Shown piece by piece: positions 35,898 to 45,327 of a stretch of DNA of 64,000 nt. Under the pieces are notes generated by a model. That model did no database searches. It had not been told where the DNA came from and saw only the letters and a program-made list of their open reading frames with translations. Position numbers and translations under genes: made by a program. How positions within the stretch are numbered: the first letter of the stretch is position 1; every line of letters starts with the position of its first letter. This stretch comes from Flavobacterium sp. CG_23.5 (GTDB lineage Bacteria > Bacteroidota > Bacteroidia > Flavobacteriales > Flavobacteriaceae), in the NCBI RefSeq assembly GCF_017875765.1, contig NZ_JAGGNA010000001.1, positions 186,001-250,000 on the forward strand, read 5' to 3'.

Positions 35898-37370
35898 ATG
35901 AAAAAAATATTCATACCCATAACTTTAGTAACTATTGCGCTTTTTTCTAATAGTTGTTCTAATGATTTTATTGATGTTGCTCCAACAGAAAGTATAACTG
36001 AAGCAGATTTATTGACAGTTTATAATAATGACGATGGAGCTAAGAGTTTTGTAACCGCTATTTATAGTAAGTCTCTGGACTGGAATATGAGTTCATTCTC
36101 TTGGAATGGTTTGTCAAGCATGACTTCTGATGATGCTGACAAAGGATCGGATCCTGGAGATTCAGGAGCAGATAAAGATAAATGTGACGCACTTACTCTA
36201 GATGCAACTTCGCTATCTGTACAAGATGTTTTTGAGGCTAATTACCAAGGAATAAGCAGAGTTAATATTGCGCTTTTATATCTTCCAAAATTAGATAAAG
36301 CAGATGCTGCTCTAAAATCTAGATTAACTGGTGAAGCTAAATTTCTTCGCGCTTTGATGTATTTCAATTTGGTAAGATGCTATGGTGGTGTACCGATTGT
36401 AGATCATGTTCCCGTACCTTCTTCTTCAGAAGATACTGATATGACATTGACTAAAAAATCAAAACAAGAAGTATATGCTTTTATTCAAACAGATTTATTA
36501 GCTGCAATAGCTGCGCTTCCTGAAAAATCAGGATATGCTGTTTCTGATTTAGGAAGAGCGACTAAAGGTGCTGCTCATGCTTTACTGGCAAAAGTATATT
36601 TGTATCAAGGAAACTGGCAAGGTGTAAAAGACCAAACTTCCGCTATAACGGGATATAATTTAGTGCCTAATTATGCAACAATTTGGAGAGAAGCTGGTGA
36701 AGACAGCATAGAATCTATTTTTGAAATTCGTGGATATGGTGGGAATCCTTCTCAAGGTATTGAAGGCTATATGGTATCTCAAGGAGCGAGAGGAACTAGT
36801 GGCTGGGGTTGGGGTTTCAATACACCTACTTTAGGGTTGGCTAATTCTTATGAAGCTGGCGATGTCAGAAAAGATGCAACTATTGTTTTTGCAGGTGAAA
36901 CCATGTGGGACGGAAGAGTAGTTTCTCCGCTTGTGGCTAACCCAAGATACAATGAAAAAGCATATGTAAGTAACACTGCAGAAACTTTCAACGGTGATTG
37001 GGAAACCACAAAAAACATCCGAGTTTTACGTTACGCAGAGGTTTTATTGATGCAGGCTGAAGCCGCTAACGAAAGTGGAACCGGTGATGTAACTGGTCCA
37101 TTGAATAAAGTAAGAAACAGAGCTGGTTTAGCAAATACAACGGCAACAGGACAGGCAGGATTAAGAGCTGCCATTAGAGCCGAAAGAAGACATGAATTGG
37201 CTTTTGAGCATGACCGATGGTTTGATCTAGTTAGAACAGGTCAAGCAAAAGCCGCTATGGCTGCCGATGGTAAAACTTTTGTGGAAGGAAAACATGAATT
37301 GTTTCCTTTACCTCAAAAATTCATTATTCAGGCTGATGGGAAATCTTTACAAAATCCAGGTTATAATTAG
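35898..37370 (+). CDS. SusD/RagB-type surface glycan-binding lipoprotein
   Basis: Cell-surface lipoprotein that caps the SusC channel and binds glycan. The 490-residue chain has a lipobox (ALFSNSCSNDF, Cys 20), the TPR-like helical core of SusD proteins (LTGEAKFLRALMYFNLVRCY, ATKGAAHALLAKVYLYQG), and the SusD C-terminal motif with IRVLRYAEVLLMQAEAAN, LNKVRNRAGL and RAERRHELAFEHDRWFDLVR. It ends QNPGYN, as many SusD proteins do. Only four bases separate it from susC, so expression is coupled. Glycan specificity cannot be read directly. Confidence 0.97.
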   Translation: MKKIFIPITLVTIALFSNSCSNDFIDVAPTESITEADLLTVYNNDDGAKSFVTAIYSKSLDWNMSSFSWNGLSSMTSDDADKGSDPGDSGADKDKCDALTLDATSLSVQDVFEANYQGISRVNIALLYLPKLDKADAALKSRLTGEAKFLRALMYFNLVRCYGGVPIVDHVPVPSSSEDTDMTLTKKSKQEVYAFIQTDLLAAIAALPEKSGYAVSDLGRATKGAAHALLAKVYLYQGNWQGVKDQTSAITGYNLVPNYATIWREAGEDSIESIFEIRGYGGNPSQGIEGYMVSQGARGTSGWGWGFNTPTLGLANSYEAGDVRKDATIVFAGETMWDGRVVSPLVANPRYNEKAYVSNTAETFNGDWETTKNIRVLRYAEVLLMQAEAANESGTGDVTGPLNKVRNRAGLANTTATGQAGLRAAIRAERRHELAFEHDRWFDLVRTGQAKAAMAADGKTFVEGKHELFPLPQKFIIQADGKSLQNPGYN

Positions 37371-37453
37371 AAATTTCTACAATTTCGCCCTTTCTTTTTG
37401 AAAGGGTTGGAGTTTGTGGACAATCTATTATACATCATAAAACAAAATCTAAA

Positions 37454-38836
37454 ATGATAAAATTTTCAATTTTAGTTCTGCTTTTTACTTTCCTTGGATG
37501 TGACTCTTCTAGTTCCGCTTCAAGCGGTGGTACAGTAGTTACTCCTCCAGTTGTTGTTCCTCCGGTAGTAAAATTATCTGATGAAGAACTAATAGATTTG
37601 GTGCAAAAGCAAACCTTCGCTTATTTTTGGAATTATGCTCAAACTAATTCTGGAATGGCAAGAGAACGCTATATTCCTCAAGACCCAAGTTTTGATCAGA
37701 ATATTGTCACAACAGGTGGCTCTGGTTTTGGTTTAATGGCGATAGTTTCGGCTATGTCCCGAGGGTATATAACAAAAGCACAAGGAACAGAACGATTAAA
37801 TAAAATAGCTGATTTCCTAGCTACTGCTGATCGTTTTCATGGTGCTTGGTCACATTGGATTGATGGAAACACTGGGCATGTTATTCCTTTTGGAACCATA
37901 GATAATGGTGGTGACTTGGTGGAAACTTCATTTTTGACAGCTGGTATGATAACTGTTCGCGAATACCTTAAAAATGGTACAACTGACGAAAAAGCTTTAG
38001 CTCAAAAATATGATGTACTTTGGAAAGGAGTCGATTGGCAATGGTATACTAATAATCAGAATAAGTTGTTTTGGCATTGGTCACCTAATTACGCCTGGCA
38101 AATGAATTTCCCTCTTGAAGGTTATAACGAGTGTTTGATAACTTATGTTATGGCATCTGCTTCTCCTTCACATGCTATTGCACCAATTGCTTATCATGAA
38201 GGTTGGGCCAGAAGTGGCGGAATAGTATCGGCCTTAACAAAATACAATTTGCCTTTGATTTTAAAACACAATGGAGCTCAAGAATTTGGTGGACCATTAT
38301 TTTGGGCACATTATTCTTATCTTGGTGTAGATCCAAATCAGTTGAGCGATCAATATGCTAACTATTGGGATTTGAATTCGAATCATGTTAAAATTGACTA
38401 TCTATATTGCGTTGCAAATCCAAAGAGTTATAAAGGATATGGCCCAAATTATTGGGGCTTAACCGCATCGTATTCTAGAAATACAGATGGATCGATCGGT
38501 TATGATGCACACATGCCGAGTAATGATAAAGGGATTATTTCTCCAACAGCGGCAATAAGTTCAATTGTTTATACACCGGTAGAATCTAAAGCACTGATGC
38601 GAAATTTATATGAAAATTATAAAACAGATACATGGGGCGTGGCAGGATTTTACGACGCTCACAGTCAGCAGTATCAATGGACAGCACAACGCTATTTGGC
38701 GATAGACCAAGGACCAGAAATGGTTATGTTAGAAAATTATCGTTCGGGATTATTATGGCAATTGTTCATGAATGCTCCCGAGGTGAAACAAGGTTTAATT
38801 AGTCTTGGTTTTCATTCTGGTAAATATGCATTCTAA
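37454..38836 (+). CDS. GH144-like endo-beta-1,2-glucanase lipoprotein (glucoamylase-type domain)
   Basis: A 460-residue lipoprotein (VLLFTFLGCDSSSS, Cys 16) with a Ser/Pro/Val-rich linker and an (alpha/alpha)6-type glucoamylase-like domain. Family landmarks are QKQTFAYFWNYAQTNSGMAR, VTTGGSGFGLMAIVSAMSRG, FHGAWSHWIDGNTGHVIPF and DNGGDLVETSFLTAGM; the end holds AIDQGPEMVMLENYRSGLLW. This family includes GH144, whose first member, from Chitinophaga pinensis, is an endo-beta-1,2-glucanase. As a surface lipoprotein after SusCD it would make the first cuts in the polymer. Activity on beta-1,2-glucan is inferred from family; related enzymes may act on other beta-glucans. Confidence 0.88.
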   Translation: MIKFSILVLLFTFLGCDSSSSASSGGTVVTPPVVVPPVVKLSDEELIDLVQKQTFAYFWNYAQTNSGMARERYIPQDPSFDQNIVTTGGSGFGLMAIVSAMSRGYITKAQGTERLNKIADFLATADRFHGAWSHWIDGNTGHVIPFGTIDNGGDLVETSFLTAGMITVREYLKNGTTDEKALAQKYDVLWKGVDWQWYTNNQNKLFWHWSPNYAWQMNFPLEGYNECLITYVMASASPSHAIAPIAYHEGWARSGGIVSALTKYNLPLILKHNGAQEFGGPLFWAHYSYLGVDPNQLSDQYANYWDLNSNHVKIDYLYCVANPKSYKGYGPNYWGLTASYSRNTDGSIGYDAHMPSNDKGIISPTAAISSIVYTPVESKALMRNLYENYKTDTWGVAGFYDAHSQQYQWTAQRYLAIDQGPEMVMLENYRSGLLWQLFMNAPEVKQGLISLGFHSGKYAF

Positions 38837-38882
38837 TTAGAATTAAAAATAGAAAAATTAGTAATAATTAAAAATATTAAAT

Positions 38883-39869
38883 ATGAAAAATAGTATAAAA
38901 ATATTCTGTTTAAGTGCTGTATTTTCCATGCAGTTTTTAGCAAGTTGTACTGATAATGTAGATAGCAATGAGCCACTGGATTACCCACCAATTGGGTCTT
39001 ACAATACTTCTGACGAGGTAAATGCTTCAAATTTAATTGCGAAATGGAGTTTTGAAAATAGCATAGCAGATTCTAAAGGAGGCCTTACCGGAACAGGCAA
39101 AAATGTAACTTATACAGCAGGTGCTAAAGGACAGGCGTTTCAAGGTTCTAATATTCAAGAACGTTATGCCGTTTATAATAATGCAACAGCTGTTGGTGCA
39201 CTAAGTAGCTTCAGTTTTAGTTTTTGGATGAAATCTGGTCAAACCGTTCCTGACGGTGGTGCTCCAGGACAAGGAAAAGGTATTCAAGGAATTTTTTCTT
39301 TAGTAAACCCAGCAGGTTTTTGGGGAGGATTGAATTTGTTTCTTGAAAATCCTGATAACTCAAAACCGAATACTCTTCGTTTGAAAATGGGTATCGAAAA
39401 CAAAAGAGTAGCTTGGGGTGGTCAAGGACCAATTTTTAACATTGAAGGAGCAGTAGATTCTTGGATTCAAGTGGTTTTGACGTATGATGACGTTACAAGT
39501 AGATATACAGTTTATAAAAATGGAGAAAAAGGAACTAACAGTATTTACGGAACTCCTTACGGTCCTTTTACGGACTTAAATGGTTCATGCATACTTTATG
39601 GTGATAATCCAGGCGGACCTGATGGAAGCAACGGAAATCCTAACAGCGCTCCTTTATACGGTGCCTTAGTTTTTGCTACACCAAATCTATCGCAATTGGT
39701 TATTGGGTCAAATCAATTCAGCACTACACCTTCACTTACAACTACACATGGAGATGAAGGTTGGGCAACAGATTATGCCGGTTTATTAGATGAATTTAGA
39801 ATCTATAAATCAGCTTTGACTTCTTCTGAAGTTAATGCCTTATATAAATTAGAAAGTACAAACAGATAA
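38883..39869 (+). CDS. LamG-like (concanavalin-type) lipoprotein, probable surface glycan-binding protein
   Basis: A 328-residue lipoprotein (MQFLASCTDNV, lipobox Cys 22) with a single LamG-like jellyroll domain. LIAKWSFENSIADSKGGLTG is the typical first strand pair, AVGALSSFSFSFWMKSG the central strands, and YAGLLDEFRIYKSALTSSEV the closing motif of LamG proteins. No catalytic residues of a glycosidase are visible, so a binding role on the cell surface next to SusD is likely. It lies 46 bases after the GH144 gene and before the esterase gene in the PUL operon. Confidence 0.87.
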   Translation: MKNSIKIFCLSAVFSMQFLASCTDNVDSNEPLDYPPIGSYNTSDEVNASNLIAKWSFENSIADSKGGLTGTGKNVTYTAGAKGQAFQGSNIQERYAVYNNATAVGALSSFSFSFWMKSGQTVPDGGAPGQGKGIQGIFSLVNPAGFWGGLNLFLENPDNSKPNTLRLKMGIENKRVAWGGQGPIFNIEGAVDSWIQVVLTYDDVTSRYTVYKNGEKGTNSIYGTPYGPFTDLNGSCILYGDNPGGPDGSNGNPNSAPLYGALVFATPNLSQLVIGSNQFSTTPSLTTTHGDEGWATDYAGLLDEFRIYKSALTSSEVNALYKLESTNR

Positions 39870-39928
39870 TATTTAATTGTTAAACAGATAGTAAAATTAC
39901 CTACTATCTGTTTTTATTATATTTTTAA

Positions 39929-40636
39929 ATGAAAAGAAAGCTTCTTTTTCTATTTTTAATTTTAAGTCAATTTTCTTTTTCTCAATCAGAGGTTAATGGG
40001 AAAATGAAAACCGAAATCGTTGAAAAACACGAATTAGGTTATGTATTACATATGCCTGCAAATACCAAAGAGAAAAAACCACTGATTATTTTTCTTCATG
40101 GTTCAGGCGAAAAAGGAACAGATATAGAAAAAGTGAAAGTTCACGGTCCTTTCAAATACTTAAAAAGCCACGCACTCGATGCTTATATTTTAGCGCCACA
40201 ATGTCCGGAGAATGAATATTGGAATGAAGAAGTATTGTACCGTTTGATATTAAAAATCCAAAAAGAAAATAATATCGATCCCAGTAGAATTTATTTGACG
40301 GGTTTAAGTATGGGAGGATGGGGAGCTTGGAATCTTGCTTTTGCACATCCCGAAACTTTTGCTGCATTAGTTCCAATTGCAGGATTTGTAGACAGAGTTC
40401 CGATGATAGAAGATTGTAAAATCAAGAATATTCCCACCCGAATTTTTCATGGTCTGTTGGACGATGTTGTCAATGTCGATTATGCGATTACTATTTATAA
40501 AAAATTAAAAACCTGTAATGCCAATGTTGAACTAACCATCTTCGATGATGCGGGTCACGATAGCTGGTCTAAAGTATATGACAACCAAGAAATTTACGAT
40601 TGGATGTTTAAACAAACAAAAACAGATAAAAAATGA
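39929..40636 (+). CDS. Secreted alpha/beta-hydrolase (esterase/peptidase-like)
   Basis: A 235-residue exported enzyme with a signal peptide (RKLLFLFLILSQFSFSQS) and an alpha/beta-hydrolase fold. Visible catalytic elements are the oxyanion segment PLIIFLHGSGEKG, the nucleophile elbow GLSMGGWGAW with Ser near residue 127, an acid in HGLLDDVV and the His in DDAGHDSW. The type resembles COG4099-like predicted esterases often found in PULs. It could remove ester groups (for example acetyl or succinyl substituents) from the glycan, which is inference. Its stop overlaps the start of the GH3 gene (ATGA). Confidence 0.86.
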   Translation: MKRKLLFLFLILSQFSFSQSEVNGKMKTEIVEKHELGYVLHMPANTKEKKPLIIFLHGSGEKGTDIEKVKVHGPFKYLKSHALDAYILAPQCPENEYWNEEVLYRLILKIQKENNIDPSRIYLTGLSMGGWGAWNLAFAHPETFAALVPIAGFVDRVPMIEDCKIKNIPTRIFHGLLDDVVNVDYAITIYKKLKTCNANVELTIFDDAGHDSWSKVYDNQEIYDWMFKQTKTDKK

Positions 40637-42933
40637 AAACGAAACTAATTATACTGCTCTTGGGATTTTCCCTTTTTGGCTTCAGCCAAAAAAAGACTAC
40701 CAAGAAAACGGTTAAAATTAAACCCAAAACCGAATTTGTAGCAGAATTAATGTCGAAAATGACTCTGGAGGAGAAAATTGGGCAGCTAAATTTGCCTACT
40801 TCGGGAGACATCACAACAGGATCAGCCAGTAGCTCTAATGTCGCTAAAAATATTGAAGATGGTAAAGTAGGTGGTTTATTCAATATCAAATCAGTTCAAA
40901 AAATTAAAGAAGTACAAAAGATTGCAGTCGAAAAAAGCCGACTGAAAATACCATTACTTTTTGGAATGGATGTGATTCATGGTTATGAAACCACTTTTCC
41001 TATTCCGCTTGGATTGTCTTGTACTTGGGATATGAAACTGATTGAAAGAAGTGCACAAATTGCTGCTCAAGAAGCCAGCGCTGATGGGATAAACTGGACT
41101 TTTTCTCCTATGGTTGATATTTCTCGCGATCCGCGTTGGGGCAGAGTTTCTGAAGGTTCAGGTGAAGATCCGTTTTTGGGAAGCCAAATTGCAAAAGCGA
41201 TGGTACATGGATATCAAGGAGATGATTTATCAAAAAATAATACGATTTTATCGTGTGTGAAACATTTTGCTTTGTATGGTGCGCCTGATGCAGGACGTGA
41301 TTACAACACGGTTGATATGAGCAGAATAAAAATGTACAACGATTATTTCCCTCCATACAAGGCCGCTGTTGATGCAGGTGTCGGATCAGTTATGGCATCT
41401 TTCAACGAAGTAGAAGGAATTCCTGCAACCGGAAATAAATGGTTAATGACCGATGTGTTGAGAAAACAATGGGGTTTTAAAGGTTTTGTAGTTACTGATT
41501 TTACTGGTATTAACGAAATGGTTGAACACGGGATGGGCGATTTGCAAACCGTATCTGCTTTGGCATTAAATGCTGGAATTGAAATGGATATGGTGGGTGA
41601 AGGTTTCCTTACAACTTTAAAGAAATCATTAGACGAAAATAAAGTAAGTATGGAACAAATTGACAATGCAGTTCGACTTATTTTGAATGCAAAATATGAT
41701 TTAGGATTATTTGAGGATCCTTATAAATATTGTGATGAGAAAAGAGCAAAAACGGAAGTTTTTACAACCTCAAATAGAGTTGAAGCTAGAAAAATTGCGA
41801 CTCAATCTTTAGTTTTACTAAAAAACAACAACCAATTGCTTCCGTTAAAAAAATCTGGAACCGTTGCCGTGATTGGACCATTGGCTGATGCCAAAGAAAA
41901 TATGGCGGGTACTTGGAGTGTTGCTACTAACATGCAAACATCGATTTCATTAATATCCGGAATCAAAGAAGTGGCAGGGAATAGTACAAAAGTGCTTTAT
42001 GCTAAAGGAAGTAATCTGGATTATGACCCCGCATTTGAAGAAAAAGCAACCATGTTTGGTAAGACTCTACACCGAGATAATAGAACAAAAGAAGAATTAT
42101 TGGCGGAAGCATTGAAAATTGCCAATCAATCGGATATAATTGTTGCAGCTCTTGGTGAGTCAGCAGAAATGAGCGGAGAAAGCAGTAGTAGAACTAACTT
42201 ATCCATTCCACAGGCTCAGAAAGATTTATTGCAGGAATTACTTAAAACAGGAAAACCGGTTGTACTCGTTTTATTTACAGGACGTCCTTTGGTTTTGGTT
42301 CAGGAAAATGAAACTGTACCAGCTATTTTGAACACTTGGTTTGCAGGAAGCGAAGCGGGAAGTGCCATTGCTGATGTTTTGTTTGGAAATGAAAACCCTT
42401 CTGGAAAATTAACCGCTACTTTCCCAAGAAATGTAGGGCAGGTACCTATTTATTACAATCAAAAAAATACCGGAAGACCCTTAGGTAATAAAGAAGGAAA
42501 GTTCGAAAAATTCAGGTCTAATTATATAGACGAAAGAAATGAGCCATTATTTCCTTTTGGTTTTGGATTGAGTTACTCCACATTTGACTATTCAAATCTT
42601 AAAATTTCATCGGACAAAATGAACTTCAACGAAAAAGTAAACGTTATCGTTGATGTTAAAAATACCGGAAATTATGATGGTAAAGAAGTCGTTCAATTGT
42701 ATATACGTGATATGGTAGGTTCAGTTACAAGACCGATAAAAGAGTTGAAGGGTTTTCAAAAAATAATGCTTAAAAAAGGAGAAAAACAAACGGTAACCTT
42801 TGAAATTTCTGTCGAAGAGTTGAAGTTTTATAATTCTGATTTGCAATTTATTGCTGAACCGGGTGTGTTCCAAGTTTTCGTAGGAACAAACTCCAGCACA
42901 GAGAATAAAGTTAGTTTTGAGTTGATTAAATAA
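40633..42933 (+). CDS. bglX: GH3 beta-glucosidase (BglX-like)
   Basis: A 766-residue periplasmic or exported GH3 enzyme that releases glucose from beta-gluco-oligosaccharides. It has an N-terminal signal (LIILLLGFSLFGFSQ), the GH3 barrel with MTLEEKIGQLNLP, IPLLFGMDVIHGYETTFPIP and the nucleophile Asp in GFKGFVVTDFTG (about residue 289). The second domain carries LVLLKNNNQLLPL, and a fibronectin-III-like end carries GLSYSTFDYSNL. Length and order match BglX. Some GH3 enzymes act on beta-1,2-linked glucose (sophorose), which would suit the GH144 neighbour. It overlaps the esterase gene by four bases and is closed by a terminator at 42960. Confidence 0.95.
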   Translation: MKTKLIILLLGFSLFGFSQKKTTKKTVKIKPKTEFVAELMSKMTLEEKIGQLNLPTSGDITTGSASSSNVAKNIEDGKVGGLFNIKSVQKIKEVQKIAVEKSRLKIPLLFGMDVIHGYETTFPIPLGLSCTWDMKLIERSAQIAAQEASADGINWTFSPMVDISRDPRWGRVSEGSGEDPFLGSQIAKAMVHGYQGDDLSKNNTILSCVKHFALYGAPDAGRDYNTVDMSRIKMYNDYFPPYKAAVDAGVGSVMASFNEVEGIPATGNKWLMTDVLRKQWGFKGFVVTDFTGINEMVEHGMGDLQTVSALALNAGIEMDMVGEGFLTTLKKSLDENKVSMEQIDNAVRLILNAKYDLGLFEDPYKYCDEKRAKTEVFTTSNRVEARKIATQSLVLLKNNNQLLPLKKSGTVAVIGPLADAKENMAGTWSVATNMQTSISLISGIKEVAGNSTKVLYAKGSNLDYDPAFEEKATMFGKTLHRDNRTKEELLAEALKIANQSDIIVAALGESAEMSGESSSRTNLSIPQAQKDLLQELLKTGKPVVLVLFTGRPLVLVQENETVPAILNTWFAGSEAGSAIADVLFGNENPSGKLTATFPRNVGQVPIYYNQKNTGRPLGNKEGKFEKFRSNYIDERNEPLFPFGFGLSYSTFDYSNLKISSDKMNFNEKVNVIVDVKNTGNYDGKEVVQLYIRDMVGSVTRPIKELKGFQKIMLKKGEKQTVTFEISVEELKFYNSDLQFIAEPGVFQVFVGTNSSTENKVSFELIK

Positions 42934-42959
42934 ATTTGGTTTGTTTATTTTGAGATTCG

Positions 42960-42991
42960 CCCTTCGATATTTAATATCGAAGGGTTTTTTT
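42960..42991 (+). terminator. Intrinsic terminator after the GH3 gene
   Basis: CCCTTCGATATT pairs with AATATCGAAGGG, followed by seven T, 27 bases after the stop. It ends the susC-to-GH3 operon. Confidence 0.93.
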
Positions 42992-43015
42992 AACAAATAA
43001 ATCGTATTTGTTAAA
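42989..43015 (+). promoter_or_regulatory. Perfect operator-like palindrome upstream of the GH97 gene
   Basis: TTTAACAAATA and TATTTGTTAAA (11-bp arms) flank AATCG, 61 bases before the GH97 start. It is probably an operator controlling GH97 separately. Confidence 0.5.
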
Positions 43016-43076
43016 TGTCAGATTATAAAAAAGCCGCTATTTTATTTACTTTTATCAATTCTAAAAAACTATAAAA

Positions 43077-45173
43077 ATGAAACAATTAGTAACACTTTTA
43101 GCCGTCTTTACCATGAGTATATTGAATGCACAAAGCATTGAATCGCCTTCCGGTAAAATTGCGATTAATTTCAAATTAGCTGGAAATGGACAACCAACAT
43201 ATTCAGTAAATTACAAAGATAAAGCGGTCGTTCTGCAAAGCGCTTTGGGAATAAAACTAAAGGAAAAACCGGCTTTGGATGCTGGTTTTGAAAGTGTTGG
43301 TTCAAAAACAGCCACTTTCAATGAATCTTGGAAACCAGTTTTAGGAGAACAAGCCACTATTGTTAATCATTACAATGAGCTTATAATTTCTCTTATTCAA
43401 AAAGAAACCCATGTAAAAATGAATATCATTTTCAGGGCTTTTGACGAAGGAGTGGCTTTCAGATATGATTTTCCAAAACAAGCTGATTTGAATTATTTCA
43501 TTATTTCTGATGAGGTTACTCAATTTAATCTGACAGAAAATAACAAAGTATTTTGGATTCCGGGGGATTTTGACAGCAATGAATATGAATATAATGAAAC
43601 GAAACTTTCAGAAATTGATAACTCTAAAATAAACATGAATAATGGTATTGGAGTAAAATCCATTCCAGGAAAATATGTGGTGCAATCCCCTTTGATGATG
43701 AAATCGCCATCAGGGTTGTATCTTAATATTTTTGAAGCAGCAGTTGTCAATTATCCGGTAATGCATTTGAATGTTGATGTAAAAAATTACAAATTAAATG
43801 CACAATTAGTACCCAATGCCATTGGTGACAAAGCATATTTACAAACGCCTTGTGTTTCTCCTTGGAGAACTATCATGATAAGTAATGATGCTAGAGATAT
43901 TGTAGGGTCTAAAATGATTTTAAACTTAAATGAACCATCAAAATTAGATGACACTTCTTGGGTAAAACCAATGAAATATATTGGAATTTGGTGGGAAATG
44001 CATGTTGGGAAATCAACATGGGATTATGCCGGTTCCCAAAATGCAACTAATTTTGCAGATGCACCAAAAGCGTCAGGAAAGCACGGCGCAACTACGGAGA
44101 ACACCAAAAGATATATCGATTTTGCAGCCAAAAATGGTTTTGATGGAGTATTGGTAGAAGGTTGGAATGTAGGTTGGGAAGATTGGAATGGAAACTGGAA
44201 AGAAGAAGTTTTTGATTTTGTAACGCCTTACCCAGATTTTGATATTGCTGCTATTTCGGCTTACGCCAAATCAAAAAACGTTAAAATGATTATGCATCAT
44301 GAGACATCAGGTTCTGTCGCTAATTACGAGCGCCATTTGGACCGTGCTTTCGAGAATATGGTGAAATACGATTATCCTGCAGTAAAATCAGGCTATGTGG
44401 GTAAAATTATTCCGCGTGGTGAATTTCATGACGGTCAAACTATGGTGAATCATTTCAATTTTGTTGCCAGACGCGCAGCAGATTATAAGTTGATGATTAA
44501 TTCCCATGAATCTTCAAGACCAACAGGTTACGGAAGAACGTATCCAAATTATATTGCTGCCGAAGCGGCTCGTGGTAATGAGTTTAATGCTTGGAGTGTT
44601 GGAAATCCACCAATGCATGAAACGATATTGCCTTTTACAAGACTTTTAGGAGGACCTATGGATTATACTCCCGGAATTTTTGAAATAAAAATGAGTTATT
44701 ATGACAAAAATAAAACCGAGCAAGTTCATACTACTTTAGCAAAACAATTGGCATTGTACGTGACAATGTATTCTCCGTTGCAAATGGCGGCTGATTTACT
44801 TGAAAATTATGAAAAATATCCGGATGCTTTTCAGTTTATAAAAGACGTAGCAGTAGATTGGGACGAAAGTAAATATCTTCAAGCGGAACCGGGAGATTAT
44901 TTAACGATTGCTAGAAAAGCAAAAGGAAAAGAATCTTGGTTTCTAGGTGCAATCACGGATGAAAATGCCAGAAAATCGGAAATAAAGTTAGACTTTCTTA
45001 CCAAAGGTAAAAAGTATAAAGCGATCATCTATGAAGATGCCAAAAATGCCGATTGGAAAAATAACCCTATCGCTTATAAAATTAAAACAATAGAAGTGAC
45101 CAATAAATCAAAAATCAATTTGAATTTGGCACCAGGAGGAGGAACAGCGATTAGTTTCGAACCAATTAAATAG
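43077..45173 (+). CDS. GH97 glycoside hydrolase, inverting SusB-like alpha-glucosidase
   Basis: A 698-residue exported enzyme (signal MKQLVTLLAVFTMSILNAQS) of family GH97. The catalytic glutamates of the inverting SusB type are all present: E409 in MHHETSG, E478 in SHESSRPTG, and E496 and E502 in AEAARGNEF. They lie exactly 30 positions before SusB E439, E508, E526 and E532, as I recall that enzyme. The retaining subgroup would carry an Asp nucleophile instead. The likely activity is release of glucose from alpha-gluco-oligosaccharides. It has its own upstream palindrome and its own terminator, so it is regulated apart from the beta-glucan operon it follows. Confidence 0.94.
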   Translation: MKQLVTLLAVFTMSILNAQSIESPSGKIAINFKLAGNGQPTYSVNYKDKAVVLQSALGIKLKEKPALDAGFESVGSKTATFNESWKPVLGEQATIVNHYNELIISLIQKETHVKMNIIFRAFDEGVAFRYDFPKQADLNYFIISDEVTQFNLTENNKVFWIPGDFDSNEYEYNETKLSEIDNSKINMNNGIGVKSIPGKYVVQSPLMMKSPSGLYLNIFEAAVVNYPVMHLNVDVKNYKLNAQLVPNAIGDKAYLQTPCVSPWRTIMISNDARDIVGSKMILNLNEPSKLDDTSWVKPMKYIGIWWEMHVGKSTWDYAGSQNATNFADAPKASGKHGATTENTKRYIDFAAKNGFDGVLVEGWNVGWEDWNGNWKEEVFDFVTPYPDFDIAAISAYAKSKNVKMIMHHETSGSVANYERHLDRAFENMVKYDYPAVKSGYVGKIIPRGEFHDGQTMVNHFNFVARRAADYKLMINSHESSRPTGYGRTYPNYIAAEAARGNEFNAWSVGNPPMHETILPFTRLLGGPMDYTPGIFEIKMSYYDKNKTEQVHTTLAKQLALYVTMYSPLQMAADLLENYEKYPDAFQFIKDVAVDWDESKYLQAEPGDYLTIARKAKGKESWFLGAITDENARKSEIKLDFLTKGKKYKAIIYEDAKNADWKNNPIAYKIKTIEVTNKSKINLNLAPGGGTAISFEPIK

Positions 45174-45196
45174 CCATTTCAGTTGCTAAGTTCATT

Positions 45197-45237
45197 TCCT
45201 GCAAGTTGTTATTAACTTGCAGGATTTTTTTTTTTTT
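45197..45237 (+). terminator. Intrinsic terminator after the GH97 gene
   Basis: TCCTGCAAGTT pairs perfectly with AACTTGCAGGA around a 6-base loop, followed by a run of more than ten T. Confidence 0.95.
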
Positions 45238-45327
45238 GATTTAGATGCCAGAATACTATAATATTGACGAAATTGCGGCATAAATCAGAATAGTATAGAA
45301 CTATTTAAATACTTAATGCTATAAATT

